From Pseudomonadota bacterium (GTDB lineage: Bacteria; Pseudomonadota; Gammaproteobacteria; Burkholderiales; Ferrovaceae), in contig JAJZHC010000011.1 in NCBI GenBank assembly GCA_021804705.1, forward strand, positions 1 to 18,181: a stretch of 18,181 nucleotides of DNA. The letters are read 5' to 3'. The position numbers and the translations under genes are program-made. Positions 1 through 6,625 of this stretch are shown piece after piece. The first letter of the stretch is position 1; each line of letters opens with the position of its first letter. The notes beneath the pieces were generated by a model. That model worked only from the letters and a program-made list of their open reading frames with translations, did not search any database and was not told where the DNA came from.

Positions 1-649
1 CAAGGGCGATGGTGATGGTGATGGCAGCGGATCAGGGGCTGGAGGCGTTGGCGGTTTTGCTTCCGTCATCGCCCAGGCGCTTTCCCAGATCGGCGTGACA
101 GCGCCTTCCGCCAACCTTTCTTCGAACAACAGTAACCCTTCATCACTAACCAGCGGCAGCAGTTCGACGACGGGGCCAGCGACCCCTGCCAGTGTCAACG
201 CGCAGCAGGCGCTGGGCAGCTTTCTGCAAAGCCTGTTTGCCGCACTTGAAGCACAAGGCCAGGCTTCAACTGCGTCGGTCAATGGCGCAAATGGCGGCAG
301 CCAAAACTTAGCCTCCGGTATCACCGGGGTGCACGGCGGCCATGGCCATCACCATCATGGTGGAGGCGGGGCAAGCCAGATTCAGGCGGAATTGCAAAGC
401 CTGATTCAACAACTGACCGCAGCCAGTGGCACTCCAAGTACTTCAGGTGTTTCTGGCACCACGGGTTCGCCAGGTTCCAGCAGCGCTCTGGGCGCTGCTG
501 ATACAGCCCTGCAACAGAATTTTCAAAATCTTTTGAGCGCACAGGGCGTCACAGGCAACCAGGCCAATCTCACCAGCTTCCTGCAGACCCTCTCTCAGGG
601 CCTGCAGAACAACGGGGTGGCGGGAAACCTTGTCAGCACCCAGGTTTAA
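1..649 (+). CDS. Unknown Gly/Ser/Thr-rich protein with a His run (5' end outside window)
   Basis: The frame is open from base 2 to a TAA stop at 647-649, so the gene starts left of the window; at least 215 residues are visible. The visible part begins with a Gly-Asp repeat (three GD units) and a Gly/Ser stretch. Short amphipathic segments follow (around GFASVIAQALSQIGV, ALGSFLQSLFAALEAQG, IQAELQSLIQQLTAASG and LTSFLQTLSQGLQNNG), separated by Ser/Thr/Gly linkers. A HGGHGHHHHGGGG stretch near bases 328-370 could bind metal (inference). It ends GNLVSTQV. No enzyme motif or membrane segment is visible in this part. From memory it resembles unnamed low-complexity proteins of betaproteobacteria, sometimes loosely labelled heme utilization protein, but I cannot verify this. 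It converges on fliR with overlapping stops, so it is not part of the flagellar operon, and a flagellar role is unproven. That it is a real coding gene is fairly sure; its function is unknown. Confidence 0.7.
   Translation, partial: KGDGDGDGSGSGAGGVGGFASVIAQALSQIGVTAPSANLSSNNSNPSSLTSGSSSTTGPATPASVNAQQALGSFLQSLFAALEAQGQASTASVNGANGGSQNLASGITGVHGGHGHHHHGGGGASQIQAELQSLIQQLTAASGTPSTSGVSGTTGSPGSSSALGAADTALQQNFQNLLSAQGVTGNQANLTSFLQTLSQGLQNNGVAGNLVSTQV
478..500. repeat. Perfect 9-bp inverted repeat with 5-base loop
   Basis: Arms 478-486 and 492-500 are exact reverse complements (CAGCAGCGC and GCGCTGCTG) around a TCTGG loop. It lies within the unknown plus-strand gene and about 150 bp downstream of the fliR stop on the other strand. 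No T-run follows on either strand, so it does not look like a classic intrinsic terminator. It may simply reflect Ser/Ala codon use. Confidence 0.4.
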
Positions 650-1431
650 TGGCCCAGTTGCTGAACCACACGCAACATCGCGCTCAATCCGGCATGGGAA
701 AAGCGTTCGATCAGGGGCCTGAAATAAGGCATTGAGAGGGCCAGGACCAAAAATCCCATGCCCAGCGTGATGGGAAACCCCACGGCAAAGAGATTGAGTT
801 GCGGGGCACTACGGGTGAGGATACCCAAGGCCAGATTGGTCATCATCAGGGCAGCCAGAAGCGGCAGGGAAATCTGCAGGGCATCGGCAAAGAGGCTGCC
901 CGCCCAGGACACCAGCGTGTGAAGTCCCACCGCCGAGGGCATGGCTGTCGTGATGGGAAAGCTCTGAAAGCTATCGGAGAGTGCCGCCAGAACCAGCAGG
1001 TGGCCATCCATAGCCAGAAAAGCCAGCGAGACGATCACGCCCAAAAACTGGGCCAATACGGGTTGAAAGGACGCGTTCTGGGGATCGTAAAAACTGGCAA
1101 AACCCAGACCCATCTGCAGCCCTGCCACCTCACCCGCCATCTCCACTGCCGAAAAGACAACGCGCATGGCAAACCCCATCACCACGCCTACCAGAATCTG
1201 TTCCAGAAGGATCAATAGTCCCTGAAGTGAGGCGGGGTCGATATTAGACGGCACCTGCAACGTGGGAGCCACCAGCACTGTCAGCAGCACGCCCAATCCG
1301 ACCTTGATCTGCAGGGGGACTTCCTTGTCACCCAGCAGCGGCGTGCTTGCCACCACAGCCAGGATACGCGCCAGCGGGAAAATGAACGCAGCAAGCCAGG
1401 CAGACCATTGCGCGCTGGTAATGCTCAGCAT
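646..1431 (-). CDS. fliR: Flagellar export gate protein FliR
   Basis: FliR is an integral inner-membrane component of the flagellar type III export gate, together with FliP and FliQ. The 261-residue protein begins MLSITSAQWSAWLAAF and has several long hydrophobic stretches (around residues 10-30, 40-58, 70-90, 130-150, 180-210 and 215-240). Family-typical text includes EMAGEVAGLQMGLGFASFYDP and the C-terminal LNLFAVGFPITLGMGFLVL. I chose the ATG at 1431, seven bases after the fliQ stop; an upstream in-frame start at 1467 would overlap fliQ by about 29 bp and adds residues foreign to the family. It is the last gene of the fliF-R run. Its TAA overlaps the stop of the convergent unknown gene by four bases. 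Confidence 0.96.
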   Translation of the reverse strand: MLSITSAQWSAWLAAFIFPLARILAVVASTPLLGDKEVPLQIKVGLGVLLTVLVAPTLQVPSNIDPASLQGLLILLEQILVGVVMGFAMRVVFSAVEMAGEVAGLQMGLGFASFYDPQNASFQPVLAQFLGVIVSLAFLAMDGHLLVLAALSDSFQSFPITTAMPSAVGLHTLVSWAGSLFADALQISLPLLAALMMTNLALGILTRSAPQLNLFAVGFPITLGMGFLVLALSMPYFRPLIERFSHAGLSAMLRVVQQLGH

Positions 1432-1438
1432 GATCGCC

Positions 1439-1708
1439 CTAGCCCACCATACCCGGAATGCTGGCAAACAGTCGACGAATGTAATCCACCATCAAGCCGA
1501 TCATCCAGGGCCCCGAAACAATCAGCACCAGCACCATGCCAATCAGCTTTGGAATGAAGGACAGCGTCATCTCATTGATCTGCGTGGCCGCCTGAAAAAT
1601 ACTGATCAACAGGCCAATCCCCAAAGCGGTCACCAGCAGGGGCGCTGAGACCATGATGGTCAGTTCAAGGGCCTGACGGCCCAGGGTCATGATGCTTTCA
1701 GGGGTCAT
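1439..1708 (-). CDS. fliQ: Flagellar export gate protein FliQ
   Basis: FliQ is a small two-helix membrane protein of the flagellar type III export gate, forming the helical FliPQR core with FliP and FliR. The 89 residues begin MTPESIMTLGRQALELTIMVSAPLL and show two hydrophobic helices (about 16-38 and 50-72). The family-typical GLLISIFQAATQINEMTLSFIPK segment lies between them. Length is normal for the family. It starts 14 bases after the fliP stop and ends seven bases before fliR. A GAGGA sequence that overlaps the fliP stop could act as a ribosome binding site, so translation is probably coupled. Confidence 0.97.
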   Translation of the reverse strand: MTPESIMTLGRQALELTIMVSAPLLVTALGIGLLISIFQAATQINEMTLSFIPKLIGMVLVLIVSGPWMIGLMVDYIRRLFASIPGMVG

Positions 1709-1722
1709 GCTTGCAATGATCC

Positions 1723-2478
1723 TCAGGTATAGAAGCTCTGCACCAGCGAGCCGATCAACAGGTTCCAGCCATCAGCCAATACAAACAGCATCAATTTAAA
1801 CGGCAGCGAAATGACCGCAGGAGAAACCATCATCATCCCCATGGACATCAGGACGCTGGCCACCACCATGTCAATGATCAGGAAGGGAATGAAGATGACG
1901 AAGCCGATCTGGAATGCGGTTTTGAGTTCGCTGGTGACATATGCAGGAACCAGAATCTTGAGCGGTACCTGCTCTGGCGTTTGCAGAGGCTCGCTGTTGG
2001 AAATGCGCACAAACAGGGCCAGGTCTGCTTCGCGTGTCTGTCGCAGCATGAAGGCCTTGAGTGGTGCAGCACCACGATCCATTGCCTGATCCAGCGACAG
2101 CTTGCTTTCCGCGTAAGGCTGCCAGGCCTCCGTATAGATCTTGTCAAATACCGGCGACATGACGAAAAAGGTCAGAAACAGCGCGAGGCCGATCAGCACC
2201 TGATTGGGAGGCGAAGACTGTGTACCCAATGCTGAACGCAGCAACGAGAGCACGATGATGATGCGCGTAAAACCCGTCATCATCAGCAGGATGGCCGGGA
2301 GGAAAGCCAGCGACGTCAGCAGCAGCAGGGTTTGCAGGCTGAGCGAATACGTCTGTCCGCCCCCGGGAGCGGGCGTACTGGTAATGCCGGCAATCCCCGG
2401 TGTTGCTGCCCAGGCTACGGGCAGGGCCATCCACAGCAACAACATGAAGCACAACCGCAACATCCTGCTACACCCCAT
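1723..2478 (-). CDS. fliP: Flagellar export gate protein FliP
   Basis: FliP is the main pore-forming subunit of the flagellar type III export gate in the inner membrane. A cleavable-looking signal peptide (MLRLCFMLLLWMALPVAWA) precedes hydrophobic segments. Strong family text follows: FTRIIIVLSLLRSALGTQ, PPNQVLIGLALFLTFFVM, the FMLRQTREADLALF loop, and VLMSMGMMMVSPAVISLPFKLMLFVLADGW near the end. I prefer the ATG at 2478 (251 residues) because GGAG lies seven bases upstream; it overlaps the fliO end by 11 bp. The ATG at 2463 (246 residues, four bases after the fliO stop) is a fair alternative, with GGGG nine bases upstream. The ORF stays open to 2730, but those residues lie antiparallel in none of the family and overlap fliO in another frame. 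Confidence 0.95.
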   Translation of the reverse strand: MGCSRMLRLCFMLLLWMALPVAWAATPGIAGITSTPAPGGGQTYSLSLQTLLLLTSLAFLPAILLMMTGFTRIIIVLSLLRSALGTQSSPPNQVLIGLALFLTFFVMSPVFDKIYTEAWQPYAESKLSLDQAMDRGAAPLKAFMLRQTREADLALFVRISNSEPLQTPEQVPLKILVPAYVTSELKTAFQIGFVIFIPFLIIDMVVASVLMSMGMMMVSPAVISLPFKLMLFVLADGWNLLIGSLVQSFYT

Positions 2479-2839
2479 GTTTCGGCTCCGAAGCCTGTCG
2501 CGGGAGGGTATGCAGTGTTTGCACCTGCCCCGGCGCCACACCCAGCACCAGCCATGTTTCCTGGATTTCCACCACCACCACGCGCTCTCGCTGACCCACG
2601 GCAAGATTGCTGATGACCTTGAGCTGACGCCCCGCGCTTTGTTGGGGCAAGCTGACGCGCTTGAGCAGCCAGGCCACGAGCGCAACGATACCCAGTACCA
2701 GCAGCAGGCTGAACACCACCTGCAGCACACTCTCCAGGGTCAATACCGACGGTGGCGTATAAGCCGGCCGCGGGCTGTCGGCGGCCAGGGCTCCCATGGC
2801 TGCGCATGAAGCCAGTAGCAACAATATTCTATTCATCAT
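2468..2839 (-). CDS. fliO: Flagellar biosynthesis protein FliO
   Basis: FliO is a small inner-membrane protein that helps assemble the FliP ring of the export gate and is usually not kept in the finished structure. The 123-residue protein has an N-terminal signal-like stretch (residues 4-20), a clear transmembrane helix at about 39-59 ending in WLLKR, and a small cytoplasmic domain. That domain carries the family pattern QLKVISNLAVGQRERVVVVEIQETWLVLGVAPGQVQTLH. It starts two bases after the fliN stop, with no obvious ribosome binding site, so translational coupling is likely. A second ATG three bases further in (MNRIL) is possible. FliO is weakly conserved, but position between fliN and fliP and the domain layout settle the call. 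Confidence 0.92.
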   Translation of the reverse strand: MMNRILLLLASCAAMGALAADSPRPAYTPPSVLTLESVLQVVFSLLLVLGIVALVAWLLKRVSLPQQSAGRQLKVISNLAVGQRERVVVVEIQETWLVLGVAPGQVQTLHTLPRQASEPKHGV

Positions 2840-2841
2840 GA

Positions 2842-3264
2842 TTATCGGTTGAGCCGGCGGATACGCTCAGAAGGCGTGATGATGTCTGTCAGGCGGATAC
2901 CAAACTTGTCGTTAACCACGACGACTTCACCCTGGGCAATCAAAAATCCGTTGATCAGCACATCCAGTGGCTCTCCTGCCATTCCGGACAATTCCACCAC
3001 GGAGCCCTGGGCGAGCTGCAGCAGGTTCTTGATGGGCATCTTGGTCCGCCCCAGCTCCACCGTCAGCTGGACCGGAATGTCCATGATCATCTCGAGGTCG
3101 TTATGGGCAGCAAGCCCCACGTCAGAACCAAATTTTTCAAATACATGCGGCTGCGCCGCGGGCTGCGGTTCAGATGCCGGGCTAACTGACGCTTCTGCCG
3201 CAGACTGCTCGGCCAGTGCCGCACCCCAATCGTCTGCGCTGATTTCTCCTGCTTCATTGGGCAT
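2842..3264 (-). CDS. fliN: Flagellar motor switch protein FliN
   Basis: FliN forms the lower part of the C-ring with FliM, and also docks FliH and the export ATPase. The 140-residue protein has an acidic, Ala/Pro-rich N-terminus (residues 1-45). A SpoA-type domain follows at about 55-138, with the typical MIMDIPVQLTVELGRTKMPIKNLLQLAQGSVVEL and GEVVVVNDKFGIRLTDIITPSERIRRL. The ATG at 3264 is chosen because a GGGAGG sequence at 3271-3276 sits six bases upstream. An ATG six bases earlier (3270) would overlap the fliM stop as ATGA but sits directly against that site. An ORF extension to 3357 runs inside fliM in another frame and is not credible. Confidence 0.96.
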   Translation of the reverse strand: MPNEAGEISADDWGAALAEQSAAEASVSPASEPQPAAQPHVFEKFGSDVGLAAHNDLEMIMDIPVQLTVELGRTKMPIKNLLQLAQGSVVELSGMAGEPLDVLINGFLIAQGEVVVVNDKFGIRLTDIITPSERIRRLNR

Positions 3265-3266
3265 GA

Positions 3267-4262
3267 TCATCCTCCCTGGTTCAAGCCACCCATTGTGGCG
3301 GAAAGCATTTTTTCCACCTTGAGGGCGTACTGATTGTTGAATACCCCGTACTTGCACTCCATGACAGGGATGTTATCGATGAGCGCCGTCACGTTTTCTC
3401 CCATTTCCAGAGGCAGGACGTCGCCTGGCTTGAGTTTCATCAACTGTTCCACTTTCACGCGCGCTTCGCCCAACACCGCCACCAACTCGATGTCAGCCGA
3501 TTGCACCTGCCTGGACAACATTTGCAACCAGCGCTTGTCTACAGCCAGGTGGTCGCCCTGCATGGTGCTGTAGAGCAGCTCCCGGATCGGTTCGATCATG
3601 GAGTAGGGCATGCAGATGTGAAACGAACCGCCGATGCCCCCAAATTCGATTTCAAAGGTGGTCACGATCACCACTTCATTGGGTGTGGCAATGTTGGCGA
3701 ACTGCGGGTTCATTTCCGAGCGGACAAACTCGAATTGCAGGCGATAGACCGCTTCCCAGGCCTTACCATACGCTTCGAAGACCGCAGCAATCAGTTTCTG
3801 GATGATGCGGTGTTCGGTCTGCGTAAACTCGCGCCCCTCCACCCGGGTATGAAAACGCCCGTCTCCGCCGAACATGTTGTCCACCACCAGAAAGATCAGA
3901 TTGGGATCAAACACGAACAACGCGTTTCCTCGCAATGGATTGGCATGAACGAGATTGATGTTGGTGGGGACCGGCAGGTTGCGAATGAACTCGCTGAACT
4001 TGTTGACCCGCAATTGCCCGACCGAGACGTCGGCGGTACGGCGCATCAAATTGAACAGGGAAATCCGGAACAGGCGGGCAAACCGTTCATTGACGATCTC
4101 CATGGTGGGCATGCGCCCACGCACAATGCGTTCCTGCTTGCCCAGACTGTATGGGCGAACCCCCGAGCCATCATCCTCAGGCTTTTCGGCGTCCTCGCTC
4201 TCCCCGGACACACCTCGCAAGAGAGAGTCGACTTCTTCCTGTGAGAGAAATTCATCCGCCAT
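3267..4262 (-). CDS. fliM: Flagellar motor switch protein FliM
   Basis: FliM is the C-ring switch protein that binds phosphorylated CheY and passes the signal to FliG. The 331-residue protein starts MADEFLSQEEVDSLLRG, which contains the CheY-binding LSQxEvDxLL peptide (residues 6-16). The middle domain follows (about 45-230) with the GGxG-type motif VVDNMFGGDGR used for FliG contact, and then a C-terminal SpoA-like domain (about 250-325, DIELVAVLGEARVKVEQLMKLKPGDVLPL). Length is normal. I use the ATG at 4262; a TTG two codons upstream (4268) is possible but has no better ribosome binding site. It starts nine bases after fliL and ends overlapping the region of the fliN start. The retained CheY peptide implies chemotactic switching, with che genes elsewhere. 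Confidence 0.97.
   Translation of the reverse strand: MADEFLSQEEVDSLLRGVSGESEDAEKPEDDGSGVRPYSLGKQERIVRGRMPTMEIVNERFARLFRISLFNLMRRTADVSVGQLRVNKFSEFIRNLPVPTNINLVHANPLRGNALFVFDPNLIFLVVDNMFGGDGRFHTRVEGREFTQTEHRIIQKLIAAVFEAYGKAWEAVYRLQFEFVRSEMNPQFANIATPNEVVIVTTFEIEFGGIGGSFHICMPYSMIEPIRELLYSTMQGDHLAVDKRWLQMLSRQVQSADIELVAVLGEARVKVEQLMKLKPGDVLPLEMGENVTALIDNIPVMECKYGVFNNQYALKVEKMLSATMGGLNQGG
3271..3276 (-). promoter_or_regulatory. Ribosome binding site of fliN (decides start)
   Basis: On the minus strand the bases read GGGAGG, then ATGATC, then ATG. Spacing of six bases favours initiation at 3264 rather than the ATG at 3270 that abuts the site. The site lies within the last codons of fliM. Confidence 0.6.
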
Positions 4263-4271
4263 CGTCAAGTT

Positions 4272-4973
4272 TCACTGAATAATGAATGAAGTAAACAACA
4301 CGCCGACGATACCCTCGCGAGGTTCTGCAGCGGGTTTGGTTTCGGCTGATGCGGCTGCCGCTGGGGCTGTGGCTTCAGCCGCCCCCTGGGCAGGCGCTGC
4401 TGTCGCCTCTGCGATGGTCGCTGGCGGTGCAGCAGCATCTCCTGCGGGTACCGATGCGGGAGCTGCCGGGGCGGGGGCTGCTGGCGCGGCCACACTCGGG
4501 CTGGCGACAATCGCAGGCTTTGGCGCGGGTGGCGCAATGCCCAGAATGGTATCCACGGCCACGATGATTTCATTGGCGAGTTTTTTCTTGCCCGCCACGC
4601 TCACCAGTTCGGAAGCGTGTTTGCTGGAAAGCAGCAGCAGCAGGCTGCTGCGGATTTCCGGCATTGCAGCCTTGACCTTCTCGGGCAAATCGGCGTTGTA
4701 GATCTTGAGGGAAAGCCCCACCTGCAGCACCTGGTCTCCCTGTTCGCGCTGCAAGTTCACGGTAAAGGGGTCGAGCGGAACGAATATGGGTACGGTGGAA
4801 ACCGTCTTGTTCGATTTTTCATCCTCGCCCGCAGGCTTCCCTTTCATGAAATACCAGGCGCCCCCCCCTGCCAGGGCCGATGCAATGACGGCAGCTGCCA
4901 CAATGAGCAGCAGCTTCTTTTTGGGCTTGGCCGCAGGGGGTTCTGCAGCCGGCTTTTTATCTTCTCTGGCCAT
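4272..4973 (-). CDS. fliL: Flagellar basal body-associated protein FliL with long Ala/Pro insertion
   Basis: FliL is a single-pass inner-membrane protein that surrounds stators at the basal body and supports torque. The 233-residue protein has a charged N-terminus (1-19), a transmembrane helix at about 20-38, and a periplasmic stomatin-like domain. That domain runs from about FVPLDPFTVNLQREQGDQVLQVGLSLKI (64-91) through the helix EKVKAAMPEIRSSLLLLLSSK (98-118) and LANEIIVAVDTILG (132-145). The terminal strand GIVGVLFTSFIIQ (221-233) matches the usual FliL end. Between these, residues 146-219 are almost only Ala, Pro, Ser, Thr and Val, so the protein is some 60-70 residues longer than common FliL proteins. 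AAGGA seven bases upstream supports the start. It follows fliK by 29 bp. Confidence 0.95.
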   Translation of the reverse strand: MAREDKKPAAEPPAAKPKKKLLLIVAAAVIASALAGGGAWYFMKGKPAGEDEKSNKTVSTVPIFVPLDPFTVNLQREQGDQVLQVGLSLKIYNADLPEKVKAAMPEIRSSLLLLLSSKHASELVSVAGKKKLANEIIVAVDTILGIAPPAPKPAIVASPSVAAPAAPAPAAPASVPAGDAAAPPATIAEATAAPAQGAAEATAPAAAASAETKPAAEPREGIVGVLFTSFIIQ

Positions 4974-5002
4974 ACCAGGTTCCTTGAGGGGTTAAGTGGG
5001 CC

Positions 5003-6133
5003 TCAGGCAAAAGTATCCACCAAACCCTGGGTTTGGAGCATGGAAATGGATCTTGGCCCTTGCTGCACAGAGGATACCTCAACGGCACCACGACCGGATG
5101 AAGGGGATGGCTTGCTGTCCCCCCCTGAATATCCGCTTTGTGCCCCATGGCGTCCCTGATCGCTGACCGAAGCATTGCCCAGCATGATGCCATTGTCCGC
5201 CAGCATGTCCCGCAATTTGGGCAAGGCCTGTTGCACTGCATCCCGGACCGCAGCGTGCGGAGAGGTAAACAGGGCTGTGGCCTGGTCACCGCTGACGTTG
5301 AGCACCACATGCAAGGGCCCCAGATCGGGGGGGTTGAGCTGCAACTCGGCGCTTTGGCTTCCGTGGCCGGCCATCCAGGTGATTTTTTGTCCCAGGTCCT
5401 CGTTCCAGCGGTTGTTCCCCACGGGAGTATTCACTATCAGGTCTTGGGAAGCATTGGGGGCCGTCATCTGGGAGGCGACCATCAAACCCTGTGACTGCGT
5501 CTGGGACTGGGCCAGCAGCCGGGCATCCCTGGCAGGCTCTGGTAACGCCGCTGCCTGCTTCTGACCAGCATCCAACACGGGCGCCTGCAAATTGGTGGCC
5601 ACCTGCATGGCCGTGCTGAATGTCACATCCTGGGTTGTCACAGTGGCTGGCCCCACAGCCAGCTTGCCCGTCAAACCGTTTGGCTCGCTGGCCTGGAGCT
5701 GTTCCAGCAAGGATTGCTGGTTTTGCGCGCCTGCGCTTGAAGGTCCTGCCGAATCGGGTGCAGCAATGGGTGCCGGGGTAACCCCGGTCTTCAATTCAGC
5801 ACTCATCATGGGGACTCCCATCAGCACCATCATTCCATTTTGAGCCGCTGTGGTCACGCTATCAATGGCTGTAGATGCAGCATGCCTGTCGCTCACCTTG
5901 TGGGTGATCGACAAGACAACGGGTGGCGTCACACCAGTCTCTGCGGTCGCAACATTGCTGTCCCTGGCAACGGCCCCTGCCTCCGCAGCAAGTTGTCGTA
6001 TCAGTACGGCATTGAAGTCGCCCCCTGAGGATGGCGGGTTGGCACTATCCTGCACGCCCGCATCAGCTTGGGACGTAGCCACCTGGGAAGGAGCAACGGG
6101 CGAAGCGTTGGGGCTGATCGGCAAATTTTGCAT
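5003..6133 (-). CDS. fliK: Flagellar hook-length control protein FliK (first copy)
   Basis: FliK is the secreted molecular ruler that measures hook length and switches export specificity by acting on FlhB. The 376-residue protein has a low-complexity N-terminal and central region rich in Ala, Gln, Ser and Thr. The C-terminal hook-length domain at about 236-326 has the signature VNTPVGNNRWNEDLGQKITWMAG, then SAELQLNPPDLGPLHVVLNVSGDQATALFTSPHAAVRDAVQQALPKLRDMLADNGIMLG. A Ser/Gly-rich tail (327-376) follows. The ATG at 6133 is 17 bases after the fliJ stop; the ribosome binding site is weak. Its place between fliJ and fliL marks it as the main FliK. A second FliK-like gene lies at 12863-13900. 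Confidence 0.95.
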   Translation of the reverse strand: MQNLPISPNASPVAPSQVATSQADAGVQDSANPPSSGGDFNAVLIRQLAAEAGAVARDSNVATAETGVTPPVVLSITHKVSDRHAASTAIDSVTTAAQNGMMVLMGVPMMSAELKTGVTPAPIAAPDSAGPSSAGAQNQQSLLEQLQASEPNGLTGKLAVGPATVTTQDVTFSTAMQVATNLQAPVLDAGQKQAAALPEPARDARLLAQSQTQSQGLMVASQMTAPNASQDLIVNTPVGNNRWNEDLGQKITWMAGHGSQSAELQLNPPDLGPLHVVLNVSGDQATALFTSPHAAVRDAVQQALPKLRDMLADNGIMLGNASVSDQGRHGAQSGYSGGDSKPSPSSGRGAVEVSSVQQGPRSISMLQTQGLVDTFA

Positions 6134-6150
6134 GGTCGTGTGTTCCGGAG

Positions 6151-6609
6151 TCAGGGTTTATCGGTTGACGCGTCGTTTCTTGCAGCAAATCGCCCGCTTT
6201 GCTCATCCTGCAATTTTTGATCGGCCTGATGGGTCTGCAATCGGACCGTTTCGGCGTGTCGCTGTGCCAGGGTATCGAAAGACTTCATGGTGCGTTGCGC
6301 TTGGTGCAGGGCATCCTGACCCTGCGCGAAAGACTGGTTGGCCTGTTCAATCACGCCACGTTGCTGATGAACGGCTTCGTCCAGTCGGTCCAGAAAATTC
6401 TGGAAATTCTGTAAACCGTGCTGGTCCATGCCGCTTTGCGTGGCCTCGCGGAACTTGTTTTGATAATCGCGGCGAAACTGCAGCAGTGTTTCCAGCTTCT
6501 TTTGCTCGGCCTGCTGTTGTTGATTGAGCTGCCCCAACTTGATCGTTGCCGCATCATTCTTGTGATGCGACAGGTCTACGAGCGGTTGCAGTGAAAATGT
6601 TTTGGTCAT
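6151..6609 (-). CDS. fliJ: Flagellar export protein FliJ
   Basis: FliJ is the coiled-coil stalk that inserts into the FliI ATPase hexamer and links it to FlhA, also escorting chaperones. The 152-residue protein begins MTKTFSLQPLVDLSHHKNDAATIKLGQL. It is nearly all predicted helix rich in Gln, Glu, Arg and Leu, with heptad-like spacing over about 15-140, consistent with an antiparallel coiled coil. There is no membrane segment. Length is normal for the family (about 145-155). It follows fliI by 16 bp and precedes fliK by 17 bp. Sequence conservation in FliJ is low, so the call leans on composition, size and position, which agree. Confidence 0.94.
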   Translation of the reverse strand: MTKTFSLQPLVDLSHHKNDAATIKLGQLNQQQQAEQKKLETLLQFRRDYQNKFREATQSGMDQHGLQNFQNFLDRLDEAVHQQRGVIEQANQSFAQGQDALHQAQRTMKSFDTLAQRHAETVRLQTHQADQKLQDEQSGRFAARNDASTDKP

Positions 6610-6625
6610 GTCTTATCAATACTTC

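Noticed and set aside
1..30. GGTGAT short tandem repeat as a phase-variable or mobile-element repeat
   Set aside because: It is about three units, in frame (Gly-Asp), at the window edge; a six-base unit would not shift the frame.
324..356. GGCCATGGCC palindrome and CATCAC run as an operator
   Set aside because: The bases encode the Gly-His run of the unknown protein; codon choice explains the symmetry.
1723..2730. Longer fliP reading frame starting at 2730
   Set aside because: The first 84 residues are Trp/Cys/Arg-rich, unlike FliP, and overlap fliO in another frame; a signal peptide and ribosome binding site mark the start near 2478/2463.
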